Shown here piece by piece: positions 1-12,490 of a stretch of DNA of 64,000 bases (the first letter of the stretch is position 1; each line of letters opens with the position of its first letter). The notes below the pieces were generated by a model. That model was not told the DNA's origin. It saw only the letters and a program-made list of their open reading frames with translations, and did no database searches. A program made the translations under genes and the position numbers. Source of the DNA: Planctomycetota bacterium (GTDB taxonomy: Bacteria; Planctomycetota; UBA1135; GCA-002686595); contig JAKVCD010000009.1 in NCBI GenBank assembly GCA_022446815.1, positions 186,001-250,000 on the forward strand, read 5' to 3'.

Positions 1-485
1 TCCTCTTCGAAGGTGAACTGGTCGTCCTTGGAGAGGACGCCCCAGTCGCCGGGTATGACCTCGCGCTCCTCGGTCGTCTTGACCCTTGCGTAGACGCGAT
101 CCATCGCGAGGGCGCGCAGGAGTTTGATTTTGTCGCGCTCGAAGGCGGCCTTGTGGATGTTCCGCGTCTCTTTGACGAGCGGGGAGTCCCAGCCCGTTAG
201 GTCCTCGAGCACCACCTCTTCGACGAGCTCCGGCAGCTCGTCGGCCTGAGTGATCTCTACTTCATTGCCGCCAGAGGAGACCATCATCAAGAGGAACACC
301 CCAGCGAGGCCGACCCCGCCGAAGATCATCATGCGGGTGTCGTTGGACTTCGAGCGGGTGGAGCCCCGGGAGCCCATGGGGCGCGCGACGTAGACGTGTC
401 CGCAGGCGGGGCAGCGGACCTTCGCTCCCTCTTTCTCAGCGGGGATCTTGGCGGTCGCCTTGCAGGAGGTGCATTGGATTCTCAT
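1..485 (-). CDS. zinc-ribbon (MJ0042-like) single-pass membrane protein, 3' end outside window
   Basis: Reading the minus strand from an ATG at 485 gives about 161 residues that run off the left edge. The N-terminus has a four-cysteine ribbon, CTSC at residues 5-8 and CPAC at 25-28, of the type found at the start of many MJ0042-like bacterial proteins. A hydrophobic stretch at about residues 52-71 (MMIFGGVGLAGVFLLMMVSS) should be one membrane helix, followed by an acidic domain I do not recognise. The ribbon would lie in the cytoplasm and the rest outside. It is divergent from uvrB across a 158-base gap, which holds a small hairpin (531-536 with 545-550) but no clear promoter. Function unknown. 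Confidence 0.7.
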   Translation of the reverse strand, partial: MRIQCTSCKATAKIPAEKEGAKVRCPACGHVYVARPMGSRGSTRSKSNDTRMMIFGGVGLAGVFLLMMVSSGGNEVEITQADELPELVEEVVLEDLTGWDSPLVKETRNIHKAAFERDKIKLLRALAMDRVYARVKTTEEREVIPGDWGVLSKDDQFTFEE

Positions 486-643
486 GCGTCTGGATCGTCT
501 TTGGGTAGGGGCCTCGGGGCTTGGATGCCTCGCTCCATGATAGCGGAGCGCAGCTCTTGAGCCTTAGCGGAGGGATTCTGCAAGGTAACCGGGGGCACCT
601 AGGGGCGCAACGACAGGGGCGCTTGGCTTGCTAGGATCTCGGT

Positions 644-2674
644 GTGAGTGAGAACGGTACAGAGAAGAACGCGGTGTTCCGCCTGGAGTCGCCCTTTGAC
701 CCGACGGGGGACCAGCCTGGGGCGATCCGTGGCCTCACTCAGAGCCTGCGCGAGGGCAGCTCATACCAGACGCTCTTAGGAATCACGGGCTCAGGCAAGA
801 CCTTCACGATGGCCGCGACCATCGCTGAGTTGAACAGGCCCGCCCTCATCCTCTCTCCCAACAAGACGCTCGCCGCGCAGCTCTACGCTGAGTTCGTCGA
901 GCTCTTCCCGGACAACGCGGTCGAGTACTTCGTCAGCTACTACGACTACTATCAGCCCGAGGCCTACGTCGCTGCCAGCGACACCTTCATCGAGAAGGAC
1001 GCGAGCCGAAACGAGAACATTGAGCGCCTGCGGAACAGCGCGACGCGTTCGCTCCTCGAGCGACGTGACGTGATCGTCGTCGCCTCCATCTCCTGCATCT
1101 ATGGCCTCGGGAGTCCGAAGAACTACCGGGAGATGGCGCTGCCCGTTGAGGTTGGGCAGATCATCGACCGAGATGAGCTCCTGCGCGAGCTCACGCGCCT
1201 GCAGTACACCCGCAACAACTTCGACTTCCGACGCGGCACCTTCCGTGCGCGTGGTGATGTGATCGAGGTCTTCCCCTCTTACGAGGAGGACGAGGTGATC
1301 CGCATCGAGCTGTTCGGTGACGAGGTGGATCGAATGTCCGTCGTGAACCCTCTCCGAGGTGAAGTGCTCCGCCCGCTCGAAGGGACGATGGTCTACCCCG
1401 CGAACCACTATGTGACTCCTGAAGATCGCATCCTCCACGCCGTGGAGGGCATCGCGGAGGAGCTCGACGAGCGGCTGCACCAGCTGAACAAGCAAGACAA
1501 GCTCCTCGAGTCGCAGCGCCTTGACCAGCGGACGCGCCACGACTTAGAGCTCTTGCGGACGATCGGTGTCTGTCCAGGGATCGAGAACTACTCACGCTAT
1601 ATGGACGGTCGTGGACCCGGCGAGCCTCCGGCCACGCTGCTCTCTTACTTCCCGGACGACTGGCTCGTCTTCGTAGACGAAAGCCACGTCGCCGTGCCGC
1701 AGATCCGCGGCATGTATCGCGGAGATCGCGCGCGGAAGGAGAACCTCGTCGAGCACGGCTTCCGTTTGCCGAGCGCGATGGACAATCGCCCGCTCCGCGT
1801 GGAAGAGTGGGACGCCCTCGTGAATCAGGTGGTCTATGTCTCTGCGACGCCCAGTGAGCAGGAGCTCAAGCAGTCCGGTGACGCGATCTTCGAGCAGATC
1901 GTACGACCGACGGGGCTGCTTGACCCGAAGATCGAGATCCGTCCAGCTGGTACTCAGGTAGATGACCTCCTCGCAGAGGTACGGCAGACCGTTGACGCTG
2001 GTTACAGAGTTCTCGTCACGACGCTCACCAAGCGCTCTGCAGAGGAGTTGACGACCTACTACTCAGAGATCGGGGTTCGAGTCAGGTACCTACACTCCGA
2101 CATCGACGCCTTAGAGCGCACCGCGATCCTCCGTGACCTGCGCTTGGGGGAGTTCGACGTGCTCGTCGGGATCAACCTCCTGCGTGAGGGCTTGGATCTG
2201 CCTGAGGTGGCCTTGGTCGCAGTGCTCGACGCGGACAAGGAGGGCTTTCTGCGCTCGACGACTTCGCTGATCCAGACCTGCGGCCGCGCAGCACGAAACG
2301 CTGAGGGGCGGGTGATCTTCTACGCTGATAAGGAGACGGACTCGATCCGGATCACGCGCGACGAGGTCCACCGCAGGCGCGCGCTGCAGGAGGCTTACAA
2401 CGAGGAGCACGGCATCACGCCCCAGACGATCGTAAAGCCGATCCGTGAGGGCATCGAGGCGATCTACGAGATGGACTACCCGGAGATCGCTGGCGCAGAG
2501 GCGCTCTCTGCTGATGAGGACGAGGCGCTCTCCTGGACCCCGAAGGAGCTGCGCGGCGAGCTCGCGCGCTTGCGGTCTGACATGCTGCGCGCGGCCGAGG
2601 AGCTCGCCTTCGAGGAGGCCGCGAGCTTGCGTGACCGCATCAAGGTCCTAGAGCGGATGGAGCTCAAGCGGTGA
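644..2674 (+). CDS. uvrB: UvrABC system protein B (excision repair helicase)
   Basis: UvrB is the damage-verifying ATPase of nucleotide excision repair; it is loaded by UvrA and then recruits UvrC. At 676 residues it matches the family length. The Walker A motif GITGSGKT is at residues 46-53, and the beta-hairpin region that grips DNA ([13 protein letters not shown]) is near 97-108. Downstream are the DESH helicase box, the [11 protein letters not shown] motif and a C-terminal UVR domain (about 635-670) that contacts UvrC. The start is GTG; no strong ribosome binding site is visible just before it. The stop overlaps the uvrC start by four bases, so the two are translationally coupled. I saw no LexA-like box upstream. 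Confidence 0.97.
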   Translation: MSENGTEKNAVFRLESPFDPTGDQPGAIRGLTQSLREGSSYQTLLGITGSGKTFTMAATIAELNRPALILSPNKTLAAQLYAEFVELFPDNAVEYFVSYYDYYQPEAYVAASDTFIEKDASRNENIERLRNSATRSLLERRDVIVVASISCIYGLGSPKNYREMALPVEVGQIIDRDELLRELTRLQYTRNNFDFRRGTFRARGDVIEVFPSYEEDEVIRIELFGDEVDRMSVVNPLRGEVLRPLEGTMVYPANHYVTPEDRILHAVEGIAEELDERLHQLNKQDKLLESQRLDQRTRHDLELLRTIGVCPGIENYSRYMDGRGPGEPPATLLSYFPDDWLVFVDESHVAVPQIRGMYRGDRARKENLVEHGFRLPSAMDNRPLRVEEWDALVNQVVYVSATPSEQELKQSGDAIFEQIVRPTGLLDPKIEIRPAGTQVDDLLAEVRQTVDAGYRVLVTTLTKRSAEELTTYYSEIGVRVRYLHSDIDALERTAILRDLRLGEFDVLVGINLLREGLDLPEVALVAVLDADKEGFLRSTTSLIQTCGRAARNAEGRVIFYADKETDSIRITRDEVHRRRALQEAYNEEHGITPQTIVKPIREGIEAIYEMDYPEIAGAEALSADEDEALSWTPKELRGELARLRSDMLRAAEELAFEEAASLRDRIKVLERMELKR

Positions 2675-4497
2675 GCCAGCCTCGCTGGTGGCAGGGCGAC
2701 ATCCCCCAGAAGCCGGGGGTCTATCTCTTCCGCGATGAGGCGGGGGAGGTCATCTACGTCGGCAAGGCGAAGAACCTCAGGCAGCGAGTCTCCTCATACA
2801 AGCGCCCTGGCGGTGACGGACGTCTCAGGATCCGCTTCCTCGAGCGAGAGGCGCACAGCTTAGAGACCATCGTGACGCGGACTGAGGCGGAGGCTTTGCT
2901 CCTCGAGGGCTCTCTCATCAAGCAGCACAAGCCGATCCACAACGTGCTCTTTAAGGATGACAAGTCCTTCTTGATGATCCGCGTCGACCTAGACGAGCGC
3001 TTCCCGCGGCTCAAGTTTGTGCGGCAGCATGGCGGGTCCAAGAAGCCGAAGGGGCGCAGCCGCACCTTCGGACCCTTCGTCTCGACGCCTGCCGCTCGCA
3101 GGACGCTCTCGGAGCTGCACCGCGTGGTGCCGCTGCGTGACTGCCCAGACCACGTCCTGAACAACCGCTCGCGACCCTGCCTGAAGCACCAGCTTAAGCT
3201 CTGCTCGGCGCCCTGCGTCGACCTCATCAGCGAGGAGGACTACGCCGGGCTCTTAGGGCGCGCGCTCAAGATCCTCTCGGGGGAGACGGCTGAGCTCGAG
3301 CGTGACCTTGACGAGCGTATGCGCGCGGCCTCCGCGGCCGAAGAGTATGAGCGCGCAGCGCACTGGCGTGATCGGCTCGTGGCGCTGCGTAAGACGGTCG
3401 AGGGTCAGGGGGTGACTCCCCACGATAAGGTCCATCGAGATGTCATCGGCTTAGCTAGGAAGGGGGCGGATGCGCTGGTGCAGCGCCTCTCGTTCCGTGA
3501 CGGTCGCCTCACCGAGAGCCGCAGTCACCGCTTCCGCTCAGAGCTCCCAGACGAGGAGCTTTTGCACTCTGTGGTGACGGCTCTCTACGGCGCCGGACGG
3601 CGGGTCGTGCCCGCGGAGCTCGTGCTCCCCGAGCGCCCTGTGGAAGAGGAGGTCCTCCTCGCGGGCTTCGAGTCGAGACCACGACTGATCGTCGCGCGGA
3701 GTGGGGACCGGCGCAGGATGCTGGACCTCGCGAATGAGAATGCGAGGGCGGCGCTCGCGAAGATCGAGGACGATGAGGAGCGCGGTGAGGCCCTCCTAGT
3801 GGAGCTCGCTAGGCTCCTCGAGCTGGATGCCACGCCGCGGGTGATTGACTGCTTCGACGTCTCGAACTTGCAGGGGACGAACGTCGTCGCCAGCCGGGTG
3901 CGCTTCACCGGCGGGCTGCCAGACCGAAGCGGCTACAGGCGCTTCAAGGTGAAGACCGTCGAGGGCCAGGACGACTTCGCGAGCATGCGCGAGGTCGTGG
4001 GGCGCTCTCTCATGCGAGGCGCCCGAGATGACGACCTCCCGGACCTCGTCCTGATCGACGGCGGCGAGCAGCAGGTCGCGAAGGCCCTCGAGGCGCGAGA
4101 GGAAGCCGGCGCCTTCCACGTCACGGTCGTTGGGATCGCTAAGGCGCGCTCTGAGCGCGGTAAAGAGGGCCGTCGGAAGAAGCGCACGGAGGAGCGACTC
4201 ATCATCCCTGGCAGAGAGGCGCCCCTAGAGCTCGCCCGCAACTCAGGCGTGCGCCACCTGCTCGAGCGGATCCGAGACGAGGCGCACCGCTTCGCGATCA
4301 CTTACCACAGGAAGGAGCGCGGCAAGGTGAAGAGCAAGCTCGACTCCATCGCGGGCGTGGGGCCGGTGAAGCGCAAGGCGCTCCTCAAGCGCTTTGGTTC
4401 CGTAAAAGGTGTCGCAGCGGCGAGCGTCGAGGAGCTCAGCAGCACTCCGGGGATCTCGCCTGAGCTCGCGCAGGAGATCGCTCGCTCTCTCGAATAG
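2671..4497 (+). CDS. uvrC: UvrABC system protein C (dual-incision nuclease)
   Basis: UvrC makes the 3' and 5' incisions around a lesion held by UvrB. The N-terminal GIY-YIG nuclease domain is seen as GVYLF at 16-20 and [12 protein letters not shown] at 28-39. A central UVR segment, the RNase H-like 5' nuclease domain (DCFDVSN at about 393-399, VLIDGGEQQ further on) and a C-terminal helix-hairpin-helix ([19 protein letters not shown]) follow in the usual order. The length of 608 residues is normal. It starts at GTG within the end of uvrB (GTGA overlap). uvrA is not in the window. The gene converges on the recombinase gene with a gap of six bases. Confidence 0.97.
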   Translation: MSQPRWWQGDIPQKPGVYLFRDEAGEVIYVGKAKNLRQRVSSYKRPGGDGRLRIRFLEREAHSLETIVTRTEAEALLLEGSLIKQHKPIHNVLFKDDKSFLMIRVDLDERFPRLKFVRQHGGSKKPKGRSRTFGPFVSTPAARRTLSELHRVVPLRDCPDHVLNNRSRPCLKHQLKLCSAPCVDLISEEDYAGLLGRALKILSGETAELERDLDERMRAASAAEEYERAAHWRDRLVALRKTVEGQGVTPHDKVHRDVIGLARKGADALVQRLSFRDGRLTESRSHRFRSELPDEELLHSVVTALYGAGRRVVPAELVLPERPVEEEVLLAGFESRPRLIVARSGDRRRMLDLANENARAALAKIEDDEERGEALLVELARLLELDATPRVIDCFDVSNLQGTNVVASRVRFTGGLPDRSGYRRFKVKTVEGQDDFASMREVVGRSLMRGARDDDLPDLVLIDGGEQQVAKALEAREEAGAFHVTVVGIAKARSERGKEGRRKKRTEERLIIPGREAPLELARNSGVRHLLERIRDEAHRFAITYHRKERGKVKSKLDSIAGVGPVKRKALLKRFGSVKGVAAASVEELSSTPGISPELAQEIARSLE

Positions 4498-4503
4498 CGC
4501 CAC

Positions 4504-5427
4504 TTAGGCGCGCGGGTGGTAGAGCTTGTGCAGGTCGCGCAGGTGCTCAGCATCGAGGTGCGTGTAGACCTCCGTGGTGCGCACACTCGCGTGGCCAAGC
4601 ATCTCCTGCACGGAGCGTAGGTCGGCGCCGGCTTGCAGGAGGTGGGTCGCGAAGGAGTGTCGCAGGGTGTGCGGTGTCACGCCGGGGGGGAGCCCAGAGG
4701 CGAGGGCCCAGTGCTTGAGGCGACGCCAGGCGTCTGTTCGAGAGAGCGGGTTGCCGCTCCTCGTGAGGAAGACCTCGGTGCGGGTCGCGGCGTTAGGGAG
4801 CTTCTTGCGTCCACCGTTGAGCCAGCTGCTGAGGGCGTCAGCGGCGCGCTCTCCGAGGGGGACGATGCGCACCTTGTCGCCCTTGCCGTGAAGGCGCAGG
4901 ACGCGCAGCTTGGGCTCGAGCTGGTCGGTAGAGAGCCCGACTGCCTCGGAGACGCGCGCGCCGCAGGCGTATAGGACCTCAAAGAGGGCGCGGTCTCGCT
5001 GCGAGATCCAGTCCTCGCCCTTGGGGGCGGCGAGGAGCTTATCCACTGCTTCGACCGTTAGGGTGTGGGGGAGGTGGCGTGCGAGGACGGGCGCCCGGAG
5101 GAGGGCGCCTGGGTCTCGATCGAGGATGCCCTCCGAGACGAGGTGCCGCAGGAGGGTGCGGATCGCGACGAGGTCACGGGCGACCGTCGCCTCGGCGAGG
5201 CCGCCGTCTCTCCTGTGCGCGAGCCAGTCGACGATCATGTCCGTCTCGAGGGCTTCGTAGGTCTTCACGCCGCGGCCAGCGAGCCAGGTGAGGAAGAGGC
5301 TGAGGTCGCTCTCGTAGGCGGCGAGGGTTGAGCGGGAGAGCCCGGCTTCCACGCGCAACGCGAGGAGGTAGTCATCCAGCCCGTCTCGGAGCGCGGGCGG
5401 CAGGGGGTCGGGCTGCGTCTCAGTCAC
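4504..5427 (-). CDS. tyrosine recombinase of the XerC/XerD type
   Basis: This site-specific recombinase probably resolves chromosome dimers at dif. Counting from the proposed GTG start (307 residues), the catalytic set is complete: R158 (ACGARVSEA), K182 (HGKGDK), H253 and R256 (HTLRH), H279 (LGH) and nucleophile Y288 (EVYTHL). An N-terminal SAM-like DNA-binding domain occupies about residues 10-100. I chose the GTG at 5427 because GGAGGAGG lies eight bases upstream on the minus strand (5443-5436), while in-frame ATG (5457) and TTG (5466) codons further out have no such site. Whether it is XerC or XerD cannot be decided from one copy. No integron or phage context is present, which favours the housekeeping role. 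Confidence 0.9.
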   Translation of the reverse strand: MTETQPDPLPPALRDGLDDYLLALRVEAGLSRSTLAAYESDLSLFLTWLAGRGVKTYEALETDMIVDWLAHRRDGGLAEATVARDLVAIRTLLRHLVSEGILDRDPGALLRAPVLARHLPHTLTVEAVDKLLAAPKGEDWISQRDRALFEVLYACGARVSEAVGLSTDQLEPKLRVLRLHGKGDKVRIVPLGERAADALSSWLNGGRKKLPNAATRTEVFLTRSGNPLSRTDAWRRLKHWALASGLPPGVTPHTLRHSFATHLLQAGADLRSVQEMLGHASVRTTEVYTHLDAEHLRDLHKLYHPRA

Positions 5428-5545
5428 ATACCTAGCCTCCTCCTCTACCTCGGGCATCGCAAGCAAGTTGCTTGGGACCTATACTTCCGCGCGCCGAAGA
5501 CCCGACGACGGGAAGGCAGAGGACACAGGAGTGGAAGGAGCGGAG

Positions 5546-6295
5546 ATGGCTACAGGAGCGCATGGAGACTGGAGGAGGCGGATGATCATTCGGCTCAGCT
5601 GGGTGCTTGGCTTCGTGCTGTTGGACCTGTTCAGCAAGTCCTTCGTCTTCGCTTGGGTCGGCGAGCTGGACGCGGCAGGCCAGCTTGTGCGGGCCCACGA
5701 TGGTCACCGGCGCCTCCCGCTCCTCGGGACGGAGTGGCTCGCGTTCATGCTCTCCACAAACCCCGGCGCGGCCTTTGGGCAGCTTGGAGACATCCCGCAC
5801 CTCTTGGTCTCCCTCCGTATCGCCTGCGTCTTCTTGCTCGGCACCTGGCTCGTCGGGGTCGAGGGGGGGAAGCCCGCCTCCACCGTCGCCCTCACGCTTG
5901 TCTTGGCTGGGGCGGCAGGCAACCTCTATGACAACCTCATCCTCGTCGACTCTGGAGGAGCGATGGCCACCAACATAGGTGCCTTCCTCGTCTTCGGCGC
6001 CGTTTGGTGCCTCGGTACGACGCAGGTTCGATGGGCTGCGACCGCGGTGCTCCTCGGTTTAGCGCTCACGCTGCAGCTCACCGGGGCTGAGGGTGCCTAC
6101 GGGGAGGTGCGGGACTTCATCGATGTCTACACGCCCCAGTGGCGCGACACCCTCCCCTGGGGGTCACACTTCCCGACTTTCAACGTCGCAGACTCCTGTA
6201 TCAGCGTCGGCGCTGTCCTGCTTCTCATCACCGGCTTCGGCGAGGAGGAAAAGGACGAGAGCGAAGCGATTGCTCCGGCCTCTGAAGAGGGCTAG
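5546..6295 (+). CDS. lspA: lipoprotein signal peptidase (signal peptidase II) with an enlarged loop
   Basis: LspA cleaves the signal peptide of diacylated prolipoproteins in the inner membrane. Family motifs are clear: DLFSKS near 27-32, NPGAAFG at 72-78, AGNLYDN around catalytic D129, and FNVADSCI around catalytic D216. The protein has 249 residues against about 160 in typical members. Most of the excess lies between the two aspartates, residues 132-185, and includes two hydrophobic stretches that could be extra membrane helices. The start at 5546 is supported by AAGGAG five bases upstream; an in-frame TTG at 5468 is less likely. pyrD follows after ten bases. Lipoprotein substrates are present in the window (21991-22341). 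Confidence 0.9.
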   Translation: MATGAHGDWRRRMIIRLSWVLGFVLLDLFSKSFVFAWVGELDAAGQLVRAHDGHRRLPLLGTEWLAFMLSTNPGAAFGQLGDIPHLLVSLRIACVFLLGTWLVGVEGGKPASTVALTLVLAGAAGNLYDNLILVDSGGAMATNIGAFLVFGAVWCLGTTQVRWAATAVLLGLALTLQLTGAEGAYGEVRDFIDVYTPQWRDTLPWGSHFPTFNVADSCISVGAVLLLITGFGEEEKDESEAIAPASEEG

Positions 6296-6305
6296 AGTCC
6301 GCTGC

Positions 6306-7229
6306 ATGACGGACCTCTCGGTTCAGCTCGGGCCGCTTCAGTTGAGGAATCCTTTCCTCTCGGCGTCGGGCACCTTTGGCCACGGCCTAGAGATGAAGCA
6401 CTTCGTCTCTCCGGACGCGCTAGGCGGCTGGGTCTCGAAGACCGTCACCATCGAGCCACGAGCGGGGAACCCCGCGCCTCGGATCTGCGAGACAGAGGCT
6501 GGGTTTCTGAACTCCATCGGTCTAGAGAACCGTGGCGTGCAGGCGTACCTCGACAACATCGTCCCAGCCCTGCGAGGCTCCGAGGCGGTGATCATCACGA
6601 ATGTCGGCGGTGCCTCTCCCGATGATTTTGTGACCGCGGTCGAGCGCCTCGAGGAGGCGGAAGAGGTCGATGCCTACGAGCTGAACCTCTCTTGTCCGAA
6701 CGTGCAGGGCGGCAAGCTTCCTTATGGCACGGACCCGGCTGTGGCCGAGGACGTGACTCGTCGCGTGAAGGATGTCACCAAGAAGCCTGTCTTTTCCAAG
6801 CTCTCTCCGAACGTCTCACGTATCGGCGACATGGCAAAGGCCGTGGAGGCGGGCGGCGCCGACGGCGTCACTGCAGTGAACACGCTCCTCGGGATGGCCG
6901 TCGACTGGCGGACTGGGGCTCCCGGGCTTGCGACTGTGCAGGGCGGCTACTCGGGGAGAGGGGTCAAACCTGTCGCCTTGCGCTGTGCCTGGGAGTGCGC
7001 GCGCAGCGTCGACATCCCCGTGATCGGCTGCGGTGGGATCTCCACCCTAGAGGACGCCCTCGAGTTCTTGGTCGTCGGTTGCAGCGCGGTGCAGATCGGG
7101 ACGGCCTCCTTCGCGAACCCTGGGCTCCTCGCGGAGCTTGTTCTGGAGCTGCCCGCCAAACTGCAAGAGGCGGGCGTCGATTCAGTCGAGGCGCTCATCG
7201 GGAGCATTCGAACCCCTGAGGGGGTCTGA
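6306..7229 (+). CDS. pyrD: dihydroorotate dehydrogenase, class 1 (probably type 1B catalytic subunit)
   Basis: The enzyme oxidises dihydroorotate to orotate with FMN in pyrimidine synthesis. The 308-residue protein begins NPFLSASGTFG (15-25) and has NSIGLENRG near 69-77, as in class 1 enzymes. The active-site motif ELNLSCPN contains C130, FSKLSPN contains K165, and a C-terminal GCGGIST binds the FMN phosphate. The sequence resembles type 1B proteins, which use NAD through a PyrK subunit; no pyrK is in this window. The ATG at 6306 is the natural start: the reading frame stays open upstream, but that part lies inside lspA in another frame and has no family similarity. It is ten bases after lspA, so probably cotranscribed. 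Confidence 0.93.
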   Translation: MTDLSVQLGPLQLRNPFLSASGTFGHGLEMKHFVSPDALGGWVSKTVTIEPRAGNPAPRICETEAGFLNSIGLENRGVQAYLDNIVPALRGSEAVIITNVGGASPDDFVTAVERLEEAEEVDAYELNLSCPNVQGGKLPYGTDPAVAEDVTRRVKDVTKKPVFSKLSPNVSRIGDMAKAVEAGGADGVTAVNTLLGMAVDWRTGAPGLATVQGGYSGRGVKPVALRCAWECARSVDIPVIGCGGISTLEDALEFLVVGCSAVQIGTASFANPGLLAELVLELPAKLQEAGVDSVEALIGSIRTPEGV

Positions 7230-7253
7230 AGTCATGGGCACGGAGAGCGGAGC

Positions 7254-8096
7254 TTGAGACTCGACGACCTCACCCCCGACCACATCTTGAGGGCCGTCCG
7301 CCTCTACGTGGAGCTGGCGTGGACGGAGGTCGCGGACGAGGAGTCCAGCATGCGCTTCGACCTAAAGCGGCTTGAGGGGAAGGAGAGCCTGACCGAGCTC
7401 TTCAAGGAGTTCGAGGAGCCAGGGGATGGCAGCGGTGAGCGGACGCAGGAGCGCTATACGCTCCGGCTCGGTAACGCGCGCTACCCCTTCATGAAGTTTG
7501 TTGTGCAGGAGTACCTCGTCCAGGAGGAGTACTTCTTCTCGGTTGACACTCATGACGACTTCGAGGTGGGAGAGGATCACCCTGACCATGAGGAGTGGGT
7601 CCTGCTCAAGAAGGCGAACCGTTCTCTCAAGGCAGAGATCGAGGCTGCCTGGCATGCGGAGGGGCTGCCCACCCATGAGGACCTCTTGCTCATCGCTGAA
7701 GGGATCGCGGAGCAGGAGCGGGACAGCTCCCACCGCGGCCGGATTTTGGTCGTCGATGACGAGGTCGACGTGGCGAAGAGCGTCGAGGCCCTTCTAGAGG
7801 CCCGCGGATATGAGGTCGAGCTCGCTCATGATGGCGTCAGGGTCCTCGAGAAGCTGGCTGAGGGGGACCTCCCTGACCTCGTGCTCCTAGATCTGGCCAT
7901 GCCTGAGCTCGACGGTGAGGAGGTGCTCCGCAGGATGCGCTCGGAGACTCGCCTGAGAGAGCTCCCTGTGCTCCTAGCCACGGCCTCAGCTATCGACCTG
8001 GACACCATGCCCCGGGTAGCGGGCTTCCTCAGGAAGCCCTACCCGCGGGAGGTGCTCTTCGCGATGATCGACAGCCTCCTTGATGAGGCTGAGTAG
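7254..8096 (+). CDS. two-domain response regulator with an unrecognised N-terminal domain
   Basis: The C-terminal half (about residues 160-280) is a receiver domain with the acidic pair in VVDDE, the phospho-acceptor Asp in VLLDLAMPELDG, a Thr/Ser switch in LLATASA and the Lys in FLRKPYP, so it should be phosphorylatable. The N-terminal 150 residues are acidic and soluble and match no domain I know. There is no DNA-binding output domain and no kinase nearby, so the partner is unknown. The start is TTG, with GCGGAG just upstream; an ATG at 7234 is in another frame and soon stops. It lies 24 bases after pyrD and 140 bases before secA. Confidence 0.8.
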   Translation: MRLDDLTPDHILRAVRLYVELAWTEVADEESSMRFDLKRLEGKESLTELFKEFEEPGDGSGERTQERYTLRLGNARYPFMKFVVQEYLVQEEYFFSVDTHDDFEVGEDHPDHEEWVLLKKANRSLKAEIEAAWHAEGLPTHEDLLLIAEGIAEQERDSSHRGRILVVDDEVDVAKSVEALLEARGYEVELAHDGVRVLEKLAEGDLPDLVLLDLAMPELDGEEVLRRMRSETRLRELPVLLATASAIDLDTMPRVAGFLRKPYPREVLFAMIDSLLDEAE

Positions 8097-8109
8097 GCCC
8101 CCGCGGCGA

Positions 8110-8164
8110 CCCCGGGCTCAGGAAGGGGTATAAAGAATCCAGCAGGGCTCTTTCCCTTCCCGGG
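8110..8164 (+). other. long imperfect hairpin in the gap before secA
   Basis: GGAAGGG (8121-8127) pairs with CCCTTCC (8154-8160), and AAAGA (8132-8136) with TCTTT (8149-8153), leaving a four-base bulge and a 12-base loop. CCCG (8111-8114) can extend the stem with CGGG (8161-8164). No T-run follows, so it is a poor terminator for the gene upstream. It could be part of the secA leader. The left arm also contains TATAAA (8129-8134), which could serve as a -10 box. The role is not known. Confidence 0.4.
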
Positions 8165-8236
8165 CGAGTGCACGTCTAATGTTGCGCCCGCAGCCTGCCT
8201 TCCCATGACGGCGCCGGCAGGGCGGGCACCTTCGAT

Positions 8237-11119
<2,883 letters not shown>

Positions 11120-11125
11120 CCGCTC

Positions 11126-12481
11126 TTGGCTTCGCAGGAGGGGGGCCAGCGCGCGGAGCCCGTCCGACGCGAGGGCTCGCTCCGCGCTTGGGTCTTACAC
11201 ACGACCTATGACTTCCTCTGGGTGCTCTGCGCCCTCGCCTCTTCACCCTGGTGGGTGAGCCGCTGCGTCTTCAACCGCACCTTCCGGCGGCTCGTATGGG
11301 AGCGCCTCGGCTTCGAGCTGAAGAAGGTGCACGCTAAGGGGAGCGCGCCGCGAGTCTTGGTGCACGGCGTCTCTGTGGGGGAGGTGAAGGCGGCGCAGTC
11401 GCTCGTCAAGGGGCTCGAAGAGGCCGGGTATGAGGTCGTGCTCTCAGCGACAACGGACACGGGGGTCGATGTCGCTCAAAAGCTCTACGGGGCTTCACGC
11501 GTGGCGCGCTTCCCCTTGGACTTTTCACCTGTCGTGCGTCGCTTCATGCGAGTCCTACGCTTAGATGCTGTCGTCCTAGTTGAGCTGGAGGTGTGGCCCT
11601 CGTTTCTCCTAGCGGCGAATCGAAGGGAGCTCCCGGTGGCGGTCGTGAACGGCCGGATCACGGAGCGCAGCTATAAGCGCTATGAGGCCTTCCGCTATCT
11701 GCTCCCGCAGTTCCACAGGATCACGATGTTCTGCGTTCAAGACGAAGAGTACGCAGAGCGCTTTCGAGACCTCTCCAACGGGACGCGCAGTATCGTGGTC
11801 ACGGGCAACATTAAGGTCGATGCCCTCCCGCTCGAGCTACGCGCTCCCGGTCCGGAGCTCCGGAGAGACGTTTGCGGTGAAGCCGTTCGTCAGCTCGTCG
11901 TCGCGGGCAGCACGCATGAGCCAGAGGAGCGCTGGGTCGTCCAGGCCTGGAGGTCTGAGTTTCCGGAGGCAGCCCTAGTCCTCTGCCCACGTCACCCGGA
12001 CCGCTGTGATGGGGTATCAGATCACCTCCGCGGAGAGGTACAGCGCCTGACAGAGCTCCGAGGGAGCGGTGAGGTGCGAGATGAGAGCTTGCCGCTCTTG
12101 GTTGACACCGTCGGTGAGCTCGAGGAGATCTACGGGCTGGCAGACGTGGTGATCGTCGGCGGGACCTTCGTTCAGCACGGGGGCCAGAACATGATGGAGC
12201 CTGCCGCTGCTGGACGGGCGGTGGTCCATGGTCCGAGCGTTGAGAACTTCGTCCAGGAGGCGCGACTGCTCGAGCGCGCTGGCGCGTCGAAGGTGATTGA
12301 TGGGGAGGCTGAGCTCGGCCGGACGGTCCGCGAGCTCCTCGCTGATGACGCTCAGAGGGGTGAGATGGGCCAGCTCGGGCGTGCTGCGATCGCGGGCGAG
12401 CGAGGCGCTACGGGCGCGACCCTGGCTGCCCTAGAGGGGATGCTTCCCAAGGCTGGGTCAGGGGGCATGGCCCCCGCCTGA
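11126..12481 (+). CDS. waaA: 3-deoxy-D-manno-octulosonic acid (Kdo) transferase
   Basis: WaaA adds Kdo to lipid A precursors at the inner membrane and is a hallmark of lipopolysaccharide synthesis. The 451-residue protein has an N-terminal membrane anchor (about residues 25-45), then HGVSVGEVKAA, which carries the glutamate expected to be the catalytic base, ELEVWPSFLLAANR, GNIKVDAL and the C-terminal GGTFVQHGGQNMMEPAA nucleotide-sugar motif. The best start is TTG at 11126, six bases after secA, with GGAGG about eleven bases upstream. No ATG is suitably placed, so the exact start is less certain than the function. Confidence 0.92.
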   Translation: MASQEGGQRAEPVRREGSLRAWVLHTTYDFLWVLCALASSPWWVSRCVFNRTFRRLVWERLGFELKKVHAKGSAPRVLVHGVSVGEVKAAQSLVKGLEEAGYEVVLSATTDTGVDVAQKLYGASRVARFPLDFSPVVRRFMRVLRLDAVVLVELEVWPSFLLAANRRELPVAVVNGRITERSYKRYEAFRYLLPQFHRITMFCVQDEEYAERFRDLSNGTRSIVVTGNIKVDALPLELRAPGPELRRDVCGEAVRQLVVAGSTHEPEERWVVQAWRSEFPEAALVLCPRHPDRCDGVSDHLRGEVQRLTELRGSGEVRDESLPLLVDTVGELEEIYGLADVVIVGGTFVQHGGQNMMEPAAAGRAVVHGPSVENFVQEARLLERAGASKVIDGEAELGRTVRELLADDAQRGEMGQLGRAAIAGERGATGATLAALEGMLPKAGSGGMAPA

Positions 12482-12490
12482 TTCGGTCGC

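Noticed and set aside
486-643. LexA box before uvrB
   Set aside because: No GAAC-N4-GTTC or CTGT-N8-ACAG type site was found in the gap.
791-1540. Open frame of 249 codons on the minus strand within uvrB
   Set aside because: It lies wholly opposite a certain uvrB gene, matches no family, and is expected from codon bias in GC-rich DNA.
6093-6305. Upstream extension of the pyrD frame
   Set aside because: This part lies within lspA in another frame; pyrD homologues begin at MTDLSVQLG.
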